Origin: Caulobacter sp. 602-2
Lineage (GTDB): Bacteria; Pseudomonadota; Alphaproteobacteria; Caulobacterales; Caulobacteraceae
NCBI RefSeq assembly: GCF_011043625.1
Contig: NZ_JAAKGT010000001.1
Coordinates: 496,001 to 560,000 of the forward strand
DNA: 64,000 bases
Direction: 5' to 3'
The notes under the pieces were generated by a model. That model was not told the DNA's origin. It was given only the letters and a program-made list of their open reading frames with translations, and did no database searches. Positions 26,248 through 35,096 of the stretch are shown here, piece by piece (within the stretch, counting starts at the first letter, position 1; each line of letters begins with the position of its first letter). Both the position numbers and the translations under genes were made by a program.

Positions 26248-27666
26248 CTAAACTGGCACGAGGTGCTGGTTGGCGGAGCAAACGATGAGCTGCTTCGCGC
26301 CACGGGTCATCGCGACGTAAAGGTGACGATTATCCATTACCGCCGGGTTTAGGATCACCGCCACATCGGCTTCCAGACCCTTGAGCAGCAGCGTGCTCCC
26401 GACCGTCCGCCTGGCCAGAGGTCGGCCGATCAGCCGTGCTCGTTCCCGGACCGCCACGGCCGCCTCGGCCGGCGTCGCGCTTTGGGCGCCGCGACACGCG
26501 TTCAGCACCTCGTAAGCGCCACGAAGGATCGCCGGACGGTGGGCGCGGACACCGCCTTGGGCATTGATCGTCTCCAACAGTTCAATGGCGCCAGCGTAGC
26601 TCGGGGCCTCGCAGAACCTGAGCGCAACGGCCTCCGCTTCGGTGGGAGGGTTGCGGGCACGACCGGCTCGTAAGGTCTCGATGCGCTGGCACATCGCCGT
26701 GGCCCCCACATTGACCATCACGCCGCCCGCGAAATTGATAACGTGGTCAACCAGAGTGGCCGACGTGAGGTCGAACCGTTCGCCGAAGACGACGAGGTCG
26801 CGCATGTCCACGTTCTCGACGACAACGCCACCGGGGATTTGACCGGCGAACTCGCGCTGGCCCGTGGGGTTGGTGGAATCCGCCATGATTAGCACCCGAC
26901 CGTCCGCACCGGGCGCCTGGCGCGATCCGGCTCCGACCCGAATACGGTGATCGTTCACGCCGTCCAGGCGGACCCATTGTACGTTGGCGGGGGCCGCCGC
27001 TAGGTCGATGGACCCGTTGCCAATCAGCACATGGCGCATGTCGAGCAGCCAGCGACCGAAGGCCTCTTCGCCGGCATTGATCCAGCGCCAGGGCGTATTC
27101 AGCGCACCGGCATCAGGGAACTCCGCCTTGACCTGACGCTCCCAATCCGCCGTGGGTCCGGCGAACGTGAAGATCGCCTGGAGCGGATCGCCAAGGACGC
27201 AGGTCCGAAGCGCTGTGCTCGCGTGAACCACGATCTCATGCTGGGGGACAGAGCAGTCCTGGTATTCATCGACGATGAGACGGTCATAGCTGGCCGCCAG
27301 GATGTCGTTAATGTGGCGGCCAGCCAGCAGGCCGCGTGCGGCGGCGCGGATCGCCGGGTAGTGATTGCGCGGGTTCGTGACACTCAGGATGTCGGGGTCG
27401 TGGCCGCAGCGTTGCGGAAACCAGGTCAGCAGCCGCATCGCCCACCCGTCGATCGTCGCCAGCCGATAGGCCGAAGCCGGCACGCGCGAGCGTTCCAGCC
27501 TCCCGCGCAGGGCCGCCACCCCGGCGTTGGTGTGGGTCAGAACGAGGATCGGCTTCGCCCCTGTGTGGCGCGACAGGGCGTCAGCGATCAGATGCGTCTT
27601 CCCGCAACCGGCCGGTGCCGTGACCGTCCCGCGTTCCACCGCCAGAAGGTCGATCTCAGTCTCCAC
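26248..27666 (-). CDS. gajB: Gabija UvrD-like helicase GajB
   Basis: A 472-aa superfamily-1 helicase-like protein. Visible are Walker A TAPAGCGKTHLI near the N-terminus, ALTHTNAGVAALRGRL-type motif Ia (here VLTHTNAG), Walker B YDRLIVDEYQDCS, GDPLQAIFTF, and the late motif VAMTRGAKQLIV. Size matches GajB (about 490 aa). The GTG at 27666 is chosen because it gives 14 residues before the P-loop region and overlaps the gajA stop by 11 bases; an ATG at 27726 is the longer alternative. With GajA it forms a DNA-sensing nuclease complex that cuts phage DNA. Confidence 0.9.
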   Translation of the reverse strand: METEIDLLAVERGTVTAPAGCGKTHLIADALSRHTGAKPILVLTHTNAGVAALRGRLERSRVPASAYRLATIDGWAMRLLTWFPQRCGHDPDILSVTNPRNHYPAIRAAARGLLAGRHINDILAASYDRLIVDEYQDCSVPQHEIVVHASTALRTCVLGDPLQAIFTFAGPTADWERQVKAEFPDAGALNTPWRWINAGEEAFGRWLLDMRHVLIGNGSIDLAAAPANVQWVRLDGVNDHRIRVGAGSRQAPGADGRVLIMADSTNPTGQREFAGQIPGGVVVENVDMRDLVVFGERFDLTSATLVDHVINFAGGVMVNVGATAMCQRIETLRAGRARNPPTEAEAVALRFCEAPSYAGAIELLETINAQGGVRAHRPAILRGAYEVLNACRGAQSATPAEAAVAVRERARLIGRPLARRTVGSTLLLKGLEADVAVILNPAVMDNRHLYVAMTRGAKQLIVCSANQHLVPV

Positions 27667-29365
27667 GAACCATCCACGCTTCCAGCGCCGCCATGGTCCC
27701 GCGAAGGGTCTCATCAGCGTTCGCAAGGTGAGGGAGTAGGATGTCGCGGGTTACGCTCTCCATCTTGGTCACCGACTTGAACCACGACCCGCGCTTGGAC
27801 CGAGCGGCCGCGCCGAGAGTGATGCGCAGCTCCGTCGAGAGCCCGAAGACGCAGGCGGCATAAGTGTGCTGGCCGTTGGATGCTGACTGGATGTGTTCGC
27901 CAACAAGATCGGCATCCAGAAACTCGACCGCGCGACCGAGGAGGTTCTGAACACCCTGATCGCCTAGACCACGGAACAGCTCGTCTTCGAGCGCACATCC
28001 GGCTCGCCATTTGAAGAGCGCCCCGCCACTGGCGATGAAAGCGTCTTCATCTGCCGCTTCAGGCTGGGCATCGTCATCGCGCAGGACGGCGACCCGATAG
28101 CCGAGGCTGCGGAAGGCATTAGCCCGCCCGTAGATTTTACTGACCCCCTGGGCGTCCACCCAAGCGACACCGGCGGCCGTCAACGATTGCTCACCTTGTG
28201 CCGCTCGGTGAAGGTCCATGCCTCTTAGCAGGCCGACTTCGCTGGCGCCTTCACAGACAACAATGGTCGGGGCGAGAAAGGCTTCCGGATAGAGCCGGAT
28301 CGTCCCCTGCGTCGCGTCGCCCGTGCCGACCACGGTGACCTCATGTCGGCCTGCGGTCTTGCGGACCACAAAAAGCTGATCGCCACGCAGCTCGCGAATG
28401 GCCACGGGGGAGTGGGTGGTGATGAACGCCTGGATCGGCGGTGCCGCCTCTTTGGCGCCTATGGAGCCCAGCAGGCGGAGAATCCGATGCGGCTCAAGCC
28501 CGTGTTCCAGCTCGTCGATCAGGATCAAGGTCGCTTGGTCGGCCGCCTTGCGCTGGAGTCCTGCCAGCAGCAGGCGTGTCGAGCCGATCCCAAGGGCTCG
28601 CAGCGGAACGCCGTCGGATCCGTGGAGCGCGATGGTCCCGCCGCTGAATGACACCGAGTGAGTGTCCAGCATCGCCTTCAGGCCGTCACCAATCGGAATG
28701 CCTAGCTCCGTGGCGGTCTTCTCGACGATCCGCAACGTTTCGCCGAGTTGGGTTTCGGCCAAGTCGCCGAATGTGGCCCGCGCCGTCCGCGCCGCGTCCG
28801 CCAGAGCCGCCGACATCTCGGGCCGCTCGTCAGAGATCCGATTCAGCACGGACCCGCGTCGCCACGCCAGATTGTTATCCGCCAATGCACCGATGCGCGT
28901 TGGCGCAATCCGGGTGCGGTCACCCCAGGTCAGGAAGCGCGCCTGGCCGACGGCTTCGGCCCGGTCGGAGGCTAATGTCCAGATCGGATCTAGATCGCCG
29001 CCTATAGTGAGACGGATGCTCAGGACAGTTTCCGAACCGGCCTCGGGCTCATCGGCGATCGTGCTCGTCGCTGCGTTGAAGCTGCGGAGGTAGTTGCCGT
29101 AGGTCTCCAGGCTCTTCAGCGCATCGTCGAGTTCCCCGATGGTGACGGTGATGACGATGGGGTGTGCGACGTCGAGCAGGTAGAAGTCGGCGTCGGTCAT
29201 CTGGACCGTTCGGCGTGCGCCCAGGCAGTAGTCGATGGCGTCGAGGATCGACGATTTCCCCGAATCGCCCGGCCCAATCAGGCAGTTAATTCCCGGCGAG
29301 GGTGCCCAAGCGAGTTGCTGGATGCACCGGAAGTTCTGAATCTGAACGTGCCGTATCCGCGCCAT
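27656..29365 (-). CDS. gajA: Gabija OLD-family nuclease GajA
   Basis: A 569-aa protein (GajA is about 580). The N-terminal ABC-type ATPase has Walker A IGPGDSGKSSILDAI (residues 31-45), a signature region ALGIGSTRLLLAGL, and Walker B ATLILIDELEHGL. The C-terminal TOPRIM nuclease starts TIVVCEGASEVGLLRGMD and has the metal site VLRDDDAQ. It nicks DNA when nucleotide levels fall during phage attack. The ATG at 29365 begins MARIRHVQIQNFRCI, the standard OLD opening. A GAGGAG lies 14 bases upstream, rather far. The helicase gene follows with overlap. Confidence 0.92.
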   Translation of the reverse strand: MARIRHVQIQNFRCIQQLAWAPSPGINCLIGPGDSGKSSILDAIDYCLGARRTVQMTDADFYLLDVAHPIVITVTIGELDDALKSLETYGNYLRSFNAATSTIADEPEAGSETVLSIRLTIGGDLDPIWTLASDRAEAVGQARFLTWGDRTRIAPTRIGALADNNLAWRRGSVLNRISDERPEMSAALADAARTARATFGDLAETQLGETLRIVEKTATELGIPIGDGLKAMLDTHSVSFSGGTIALHGSDGVPLRALGIGSTRLLLAGLQRKAADQATLILIDELEHGLEPHRILRLLGSIGAKEAAPPIQAFITTHSPVAIRELRGDQLFVVRKTAGRHEVTVVGTGDATQGTIRLYPEAFLAPTIVVCEGASEVGLLRGMDLHRAAQGEQSLTAAGVAWVDAQGVSKIYGRANAFRSLGYRVAVLRDDDAQPEAADEDAFIASGGALFKWRAGCALEDELFRGLGDQGVQNLLGRAVEFLDADLVGEHIQSASNGQHTYAACVFGLSTELRITLGAAARSKRGSWFKSVTKMESVTRDILLPHLANADETLRGTMAALEAWMVRGD

Positions 29366-29505
29366 ACTTCGCCGTGCAGCTCCTCAATCGTGTCTGTGGT
29401 CACTACCTCTGCGATTGCGGTGTTTGGCAAGTCTCGATCTGGCGTCGTAGGCGCGACGTAGCATGAGGCGGTGTCTTCACCGAAGAGCGCCACGGCGCGT
29501 ATCAT
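29278..29505 (-). CDS. Possible small ORF overlapping the gajA start
   Basis: Seventy-five codons from an ATG at 29505, beginning MIRAVALFGEDTASCYVAPT, overlap the first 88 bases of gajA in another frame. The part upstream of gajA (AVVTTDTIEELHG-like composition) reads like genuine protein, while the overlapping part is simply the other frame of gajA. It may be the truncated remnant of a gene or a leader ORF with coupling to gajA. No family recognised. Confidence 0.3.
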   Translation of the reverse strand: MIRAVALFGEDTASCYVAPTTPDRDLPNTAIAEVVTTDTIEELHGEVWRGYGTFRFRTSGASSNSLGHPRRELTA

Positions 29506-29601
29506 CAGCGCGCTAGCGTTCAAGATCCTAGATCCATGGGTGTGGGGCCAGGGGTGCTCGATCTTCGGCTTTGCGATGTCGATGGCCTGATGGAGGGCGA
29601 C

Positions 29602-30750
29602 CTAGCGGCCGATTTCCAGGAGAAAGGCATCCAGAAGGCCCTCCATCGTGGCGCTAGGCGCGGTGCCGTTGTCCTTGTCCTCCAGCATCTTACAGAGCGT
29701 ATCCACATTCAGATCCAAGACAAGCTTGCCGACATCACGCAACGCCCCATGGGTAGCCGCTCGCGCATCGAGTGAAAGACCTTGAGGGGAAATGATAATC
29801 GCCGTTCCCCTCAACGCCCTGGGATAGAGATACTTCTCTGTGATGTGGATCAGGTTTGGTTTGACCGCGTCGGTGTAGTTCTTGAACTCGAACAGGATGT
29901 ACCGGCTGGAGAAATCTTCGATCAACGTACGGCTGAAGACATCATCTCCGGTGATTTTACACATGGCGTCGAAGCGGTTGGCGTCGCCGCCAACGGCCTG
30001 TTGCTCCTCCCACTGATCTAGCAGGCCCTGGAAGATGTAGCTCAAACCTTCCTGGCAAATCTGCTCGAACAGTCGCCAAGCGACACCCTCGCGCTCGGAG
30101 CTGAGTTTGATAAAACCGCTGCCTGACGGAAGTTCCCGCAGCTCCGCCGCCAACTCGTGGCCCTTGCGCGACGGCGGCGGACCGGATGGCCCAACGGGAG
30201 CGTCTGCGCTTCGCAAGCTGACCAAGGTCTGTAGGGTATCGGGAGCGTCAGCCCGCCGGGACGCCGATGCGCCGTCATCAACTGGACGATCGAAGTCCCT
30301 CAAGGCCGAGTTCAGTTCGCGCCCGATCTCCGTCAGACCAGCCTCCAACTCCACGTCGCTTTTGGCCGCATCCAGCATCTCGTCGAACGGAAACAGCACG
30401 ACCCCGCCGGGAAGGGCGTCGTCGCTGAACGTGTGGCTTCGGTTAAGGTTAGTCGCAAGGACGGCATGGTCAGCGCCGACCGCGGCTTGAGCCGCGAGCA
30501 GGCGCTGACAGGCGTTGGAGAGATCGAGGGGATTGGGCGTGCGCGATCGGTAGAGTTTGACGTCTATGACCGACTTCGCGCCTGCCGGGGACGTTACCAG
30601 CAGATCGATCTCGTAGGGACGTCCGTCATCCCGAAGCGAAATCCTCTTGTCGGCCTCGACTTTGAAATCGTGTAGCCAGAACAATGCCTCCACCAACCGC
30701 TGGAAGCGATAGTACGGCTCGTTGGTCCTACGGTCCGACGACAACGGCAT
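29602..30750 (-). CDS. Putative defence protein with two PD-(D/E)XK-like nuclease motifs
   Basis: A 382-aa cytoplasmic protein of no family I can name. Residues 10-110 look like a restriction-endonuclease (Mrr-like) fold: RFQRLVEALFWLHDF, then YEIDLLV with Asp49 and DVK at 63-65. A charged low-complexity linker (150-200) separates this from a second similar region: LFEQICQEGL, Asp261 in RFDAMCKI, and EFK at 288-290 followed by IIISPQG. Both motif sets keep the metal-binding residues. The ATG at 30750 has GGGG eight bases upstream; an in-frame GTG at 30768 is possible. It is upstream of gajA on the same strand, so it may belong to the Gabija transcript or be a separate system. Confidence 0.7.
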   Translation of the reverse strand: MPLSSDRRTNEPYYRFQRLVEALFWLHDFKVEADKRISLRDDGRPYEIDLLVTSPAGAKSVIDVKLYRSRTPNPLDLSNACQRLLAAQAAVGADHAVLATNLNRSHTFSDDALPGGVVLFPFDEMLDAAKSDVELEAGLTEIGRELNSALRDFDRPVDDGASASRRADAPDTLQTLVSLRSADAPVGPSGPPPSRKGHELAAELRELPSGSGFIKLSSEREGVAWRLFEQICQEGLSYIFQGLLDQWEEQQAVGGDANRFDAMCKITGDDVFSRTLIEDFSSRYILFEFKNYTDAVKPNLIHITEKYLYPRALRGTAIIISPQGLSLDARAATHGALRDVGKLVLDLNVDTLCKMLEDKDNGTAPSATMEGLLDAFLLEIGR

Positions 30751-30810
30751 GCTAAGCCCCAAGGCCACTCACGAACTTCTAGGTTGAGTACCGTTCGAGC
30801 GCGGTCACGG

Positions 30811-31014
30811 TCAAGCTGTGCCAATCGGGAGGATTGCGGATTGCGTGGAGCCGTGACTAGGCTGTTCGAGGATGGCGAAAGCTTCGACGCCAAAGTACTT
30901 GGCGAAGTCGTCGCTCAGAGCCTCCAGTCCGTCGGTCCTCCGCGCCGTCAGCGCAGGGTCATAGCCTCGCTTCGCCAAGGCGCGCGCGAAGACCTCGCCG
31001 ATATGCGTTTGCGC
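30811..31014 (-). pseudogene. Gene remnant, C-terminal fragment of unknown protein
   Basis: A 67-residue frame with natural-looking composition (HIGEVFARALAKRGYDPALT, ending SAILPIGTA) stops at 30811-30813. Upstream it meets TAA at 31015 before any ATG, GTG or ribosome-binding site; the first possible start is an internal TTG. It appears to be the tail of a gene cut during cargo rearrangement. The rest of the 476-base gap from 30751 to 31226 holds nothing I recognise. Confidence 0.35.
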
Positions 31015-31226
31015 TTAACTAGGCTGAAAGCGATCCTTACACTTCAGTCAGCGTCACGACGCTGGCCGAAGATGCGTGAAATCGCCCGGCGGCTGGCGCG
31101 GTTTCGAAGACTTTCGAGTTTACTGAGTTAATGGCCGGCAGGCTCGCCGCCGCGTGCGCGAACGTCACGTATCTAGAGCGGAGCCAAGGTCAGCTATTTG
31201 TACACGTCTGGCCGACGTAAAGTGGC

Positions 31227-32252
31227 TCAGGTCGGAATGCTAAAGGTGAGGGGAAGGGTGATTTCGCCGCCCTCCACGGTTGAGCCGTCTAGGGTCCGCA
31301 GGCGCATTTGGAACAACGGCGTCAGCTTGAGCGCCGCGGCGCCGAAGCCGTAGCCGTCCGGCGATTCCGAGACGATCGAGCAGTTGGTGAGGCGGCCGCT
31401 GCTGTCGACCGTGCAGCGAAGCGTCGCGCGTCCGCCGAGCCCGACGCGTTGGGCTAGATCTGGATAGACGCGGGCGAAGTCCTCGCCGCTCGGTTTGCTG
31501 ATCCAGTCCGGTCGCGTGATCACGTGCGCGCGGTTCGACGGCATGGCCAGATCCACCCCGAGCGCCTGGAGGGTGGCCAGGTCCATGGCGCCGGTGGCGC
31601 TTAGGCCCTGCGCGCCCTGGAATGCCAAGAGGGCCGACTGGGTCTTGGCGTTAAAGGTGCCGGTGGCGGCGCCGACCTTGTAGCCACGAATGGTCAGGGC
31701 GATCTGGACCTTGCGGACCATGTCCGTGATCTCGTCCGCTGTCAGTCGTTGGCGCGGCGGAGGCGATGTTTCCGGCGCGCCGACAAAGCCCATGGAAGGC
31801 GTGATCGGGGCAGGAACTGGTGTCGATGGCGTGACGCTGGGCGTCGCGACGGCGGGACGCGCGCTCACGCTTGCCTTGGGTTTCTTCTTCTTAGCCGAGG
31901 TGGCCTTCGGCGCCGCCGTGGCAGCCGGCGGCGAATAGAGCGGCGCGGGCGTCACGCCCGCGCCTGAGCTCGAGTAGTGGGAGCTGTGGCTGCTGTGACC
32001 GCGGCTGCCGCTGTAGTGCGAGCTGTGGCTACGGTGACTGCTGTGGCTTGAATGCGAGCGGTGGCCGGCGAACAGCAGCAGGCGCTGGCGTTCGGCCGGA
32101 TCGCGGAACACCAGCAGATCCTTATGAACCTGAGGGGGATCAGCGCTCGCGCCCTCTTCCATCGGCGCGGGCGTGGCCAGCACCGGCTCGCCGATCAGAG
32201 CGAAGGGACTTGCCGCGCCGAGCAGTAGCGCCAGGTGATCACGCCATTTCAT
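31227..32252 (-). CDS. hxsA: His-Xaa-Ser repeat protein HxsA
   Basis: A 341-aa exported protein. An N-terminal signal-like segment (LALLLGAASPFALIGEPVLA) is followed at residues 64-94 by nine H-x-S triplets (HRS, HSS, HYS), the presumed site of radical-SAM modification. Next come a Lys/Pro/Ala-rich linker, a peptidoglycan-binding repeat at about 175-235 (MVRKVQIALTIRGYKVGAAT) and a C-terminal TonB-like domain (LGGRATLRCTVDSSGRLTNC). The ATG at 32252 overlaps the hxsC stop and has GAGGAC nine bases upstream. The repeat is the family hallmark; the modification chemistry and role of the mature product are unknown. Confidence 0.87.
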   Translation of the reverse strand: MKWRDHLALLLGAASPFALIGEPVLATPAPMEEGASADPPQVHKDLLVFRDPAERQRLLLFAGHRSHSSHSSHRSHSSHYSGSRGHSSHSSHYSSSGAGVTPAPLYSPPAATAAPKATSAKKKKPKASVSARPAVATPSVTPSTPVPAPITPSMGFVGAPETSPPPRQRLTADEITDMVRKVQIALTIRGYKVGAATGTFNAKTQSALLAFQGAQGLSATGAMDLATLQALGVDLAMPSNRAHVITRPDWISKPSGEDFARVYPDLAQRVGLGGRATLRCTVDSSGRLTNCSIVSESPDGYGFGAAALKLTPLFQMRLRTLDGSTVEGGEITLPLTFSIPT

Positions 32253-33381
32253 CGGCGAAGTCCTCATAGGTCAGGGGCGCGAGCGCGCGGCTGCGCCATT
32301 CGGAGCCGGCTGAGGCGAAGAAGCCCGCGCAGTGATCCTTGACCACGCAGGGCTCGCACTCGTCGGGATAGCGGTTCTTCCATTCGGAGATCGATTGGCG
32401 GGCGAACGGCCAGATGGCGCGGGGCAGGGCGCAGAGCGGCAGGTTGTAGACCGAGACGGTCATGCCGCGATTGGCCAGATGGTACGCAGCGGCCTGCAGC
32501 GGGGCGGCGTAGTCGACGGGATCGATCCACAGCCGCTCGCGATTGCCCTTGGCTAGGCCCATGGGCTCAAGCCCCATTAGCGCCACGTGTTCAACGAAGG
32601 GCAGGCGGCGGTAGATGAACTCGGCGAGCTTGGGCAGGCGCGGGATGGTCAGGCGATGCAGGACCACTCGGATCTCGACCCGAGCTCCGTGGCGGGCCAG
32701 CTCATGTAGGCCGTCGAGCGTCTCGTCGAAGGCGCCAGGCGCGCCGACCACCTCGTCATGAAGGTGGGGGACATCTGCATAGAGCGGCACGGCCCAGGTC
32801 GTGCGCTCGCCGCCTGCGGCGATCCAGTCGGCGGCGGCCGCGCCGTCCTGGAAGTTTCGGCCGTTGGTCAGGACGTGGAGCTGGGTGTTTGGCAGCTTCT
32901 CGCCGCACCGGCGCAGTAGCGCAGAAAGACCATCGCTCAGGAGGGTCGGCTCTCCACCGGTGACGCCGAGCTGTTGGGCGTCGGGATCGACCAGGTCGAT
33001 GGTCTCCAGCAGCTCGCGCACCCGCCAGCTGTCGTCCTCGTCGCGCGGCGGCTGCGAGCACATCAGGCACAGGCTGTTGCAGCGTTCGGTGGCGAACAGG
33101 CTGTTGGTCTTGGCTCCACGGCGCCACAGCACCGAGACCATTGAGCCGTTCTGGCGTAGTCGCACCACATCGCCAGGTTCCGCGACGCGCTCATGGCGCA
33201 GATCAGAGAGGACGATCTCGTCGGCCTCGCCGCCGACCCATGCCGCGCCCGTCCAGCGAGCGCGGCTGGCGCGGGGCAGGGGGCTTTTGTCCCACTCCTG
33301 CGCCGACAGGAGCTTGAGGATCCGAACGCCCTCGACCCCGCTCGAGCGACCATGAGTGTGAAGCGCTAGGCCCAGGGTCAT
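32239..33381 (-). CDS. hxsC: His-Xaa-Ser system radical SAM maturase HxsC
   Basis: A 380-aa radical SAM enzyme with the cluster motif CNSLCLMC (C-x3-C-x2-C) at about residue 99, preceded by FATER. A glycine-rich SAM-binding stretch follows (GVTGGEPTLL), and a C-terminal cysteine set CEPCVVKDHC may bind an auxiliary iron-sulfur cluster. It starts with an ATG overlapping the hxsB stop (ATGA) and ends overlapping hxsA, so the three genes are one operon. Assignment to HxsC rests on motif context and neighbours. Confidence 0.87.
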   Translation of the reverse strand: MTLGLALHTHGRSSGVEGVRILKLLSAQEWDKSPLPRASRARWTGAAWVGGEADEIVLSDLRHERVAEPGDVVRLRQNGSMVSVLWRRGAKTNSLFATERCNSLCLMCSQPPRDEDDSWRVRELLETIDLVDPDAQQLGVTGGEPTLLSDGLSALLRRCGEKLPNTQLHVLTNGRNFQDGAAAADWIAAGGERTTWAVPLYADVPHLHDEVVGAPGAFDETLDGLHELARHGARVEIRVVLHRLTIPRLPKLAEFIYRRLPFVEHVALMGLEPMGLAKGNRERLWIDPVDYAAPLQAAAYHLANRGMTVSVYNLPLCALPRAIWPFARQSISEWKNRYPDECEPCVVKDHCAGFFASAGSEWRSRALAPLTYEDFADEMA

Positions 33382-34820
33382 TGCGGCACGTAGCCTGCGT
33401 CGATGACCTCGTCACGGCCGCGGCCAAAGGCCCAGGCGGTGAAGGTGCGCATGTCCTGCGCGTCGCTGCGGGCGATATGGCCAAAGAGGATCTGGAACAG
33501 GCCCATGTGCTTGGTGCAGAAATCGCTGGTCGCCCGATCGCCGACCGGATCGCCGTGGGCGGCAGCGTGATAGACGGGGTCGGCGCCGCAGAACGGCACG
33601 AAAGCGCAATCGCCGCAGCCGGGCAGGTCCTCGGCGACGGCGCCGGTCGCCAGCCAGCGCATCGCTGGCGAGGCCATCAGATCCTCGAAGCGGTCGTGGA
33701 CCGACCCTAGCGCGAACCGACCATCTCCAGTTTGCGCGGCCATTCGCGCCTCGTCCGCCGGATAGACCTGGCCATCGTAGTTGTAGACCAGCACCCCAAG
33801 CCCGGCGCCGGCCGGTGAGCGCAGGTCGACATAGCCCGAGCCGAACGGCGTGAAGATGTGGCGCAGCAGGATCGCCGCGTAGGTCTCCACCATCGGCTCG
33901 CCGGCCCTGTTCAGGGCCAGCAGATAGTCGAGCGCCTGGGCGTAGAACCTGACGAACGCTTCCATTGGATAGCCAATGGCTCGGCGGGTCTTGAGCGCAA
34001 AGCCGTAGGGGCTGATCGGCCGCAGGAAGATCGAACCGAAGCCGAGCTCCCGATAGGTGTCGATCACCGCTCTGGGATCATCAAGGGCTGCGCGGGTCAG
34101 GGTGGGCATGGCCACGACACCGTCGTGACCGACGATCGCACGAGCGCGCGCCAGACTCTCTACCGTACGCGTGAAGCTGTCGCGGGTCGGGTTGGGTCGC
34201 TGGCGGTCATGCAGCAGGGCCGGCCCGTCGATCGAGGTCGAGATGTGAATCTGGTGGTCGCGGCAGAATTCCAGAGCCGCCTCATCGAGGTGGTGGAGCG
34301 TCGAGACTAGGGAAAAGCGGATGCCGCGGCTTTGGTCGGCATTGCGTCGCTCGACCTCCAAGACGATGCATTCGACGAGGTCGAAGCGCAGGGCCGGCTC
34401 GCCGCCCTGGAATTCGACCGTGAGCGCCTGGGCCGGCGCTTCGAACACACGGTCGATCGCCGCGAGCGCGTCTTCCCACGACATGTCGAAGCCTGTTGCG
34501 CCCTCAGCGGCGCGCGAGACCTGACAATAGCCACAAGCATGGTCGCAGCGCAGGGTGACCACGAAGATATGCAGGGCTGGGCCATCAAGCAGGAAGGCTT
34601 GGCGCGTGCGCTCGGCGGCCGCCTCAAGCGCCTGGCCACCGCGGCCGGGCCGCTCGATGAAGCCGAGCGCGAGAAGATCATCATACCGGGGGTGGCTGCC
34701 CGGCATGGCGCCATCACGCCAGAGCAGATGATCGTCCTGGTTCAGGATCGCATATTCGCCGCGACGGTTGGTGACCAGATGCGACGCCGCCGGCGCCGTT
34801 AGTGCGATGGATCGAAGCAC
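33378..34820 (-). CDS. hxsB: His-Xaa-Ser system radical SAM maturase HxsB
   Basis: A 480-aa radical SAM/SPASM-type enzyme. The 4Fe-4S site is CDHACGYC near residue 93 in VVTLRCDHACGYCQVS. It has EFQGGEPALR for SAM binding and a C-terminal SPASM-like region CGDCAFVPFCGADPVYH. It is the first gene of the hxsBCA operon and starts at GTG 34820 behind GGGGGAG. HxsB and HxsC are both needed in the predicted pathway. The small HxsD protein that often accompanies them is not encoded here or in the 276 bases upstream. Confidence 0.88.
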   Translation of the reverse strand: MLRSIALTAPAASHLVTNRRGEYAILNQDDHLLWRDGAMPGSHPRYDDLLALGFIERPGRGGQALEAAAERTRQAFLLDGPALHIFVVTLRCDHACGYCQVSRAAEGATGFDMSWEDALAAIDRVFEAPAQALTVEFQGGEPALRFDLVECIVLEVERRNADQSRGIRFSLVSTLHHLDEAALEFCRDHQIHISTSIDGPALLHDRQRPNPTRDSFTRTVESLARARAIVGHDGVVAMPTLTRAALDDPRAVIDTYRELGFGSIFLRPISPYGFALKTRRAIGYPMEAFVRFYAQALDYLLALNRAGEPMVETYAAILLRHIFTPFGSGYVDLRSPAGAGLGVLVYNYDGQVYPADEARMAAQTGDGRFALGSVHDRFEDLMASPAMRWLATGAVAEDLPGCGDCAFVPFCGADPVYHAAAHGDPVGDRATSDFCTKHMGLFQILFGHIARSDAQDMRTFTAWAFGRGRDEVIDAGYVPQ

Positions 34821-35096
34821 GCTCTCCCCCGAAAGCTTCGATCAACCTAACCGGGATGGGCCGTTGTAGGGAAGCTCAAACGTTGCGTCGATAAATTGGC
34901 TATCGGTTTCAGAGGCTTGGTGGCCGTATGCGCTGCGGGTGGAAGGTTTCAGATCCAAGATCAGCGTGTTTTCGCGCGCTGGGTGTTGGCGCATCTTCGC
35001 CTCGGGCCTTGTCTTGAAGACCCTCGCTGTAGCGGTTGTATTTTGATGGCGTACGCAGGTCCTTGCGGCCTAAGGAGACTTTGTCGGGAGAGTCTC

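Noticed and set aside
34821..35096. Possible hxsD gene upstream of hxsB
   Set aside because: No frame on the minus strand here has an acceptable start, length or composition for HxsD.
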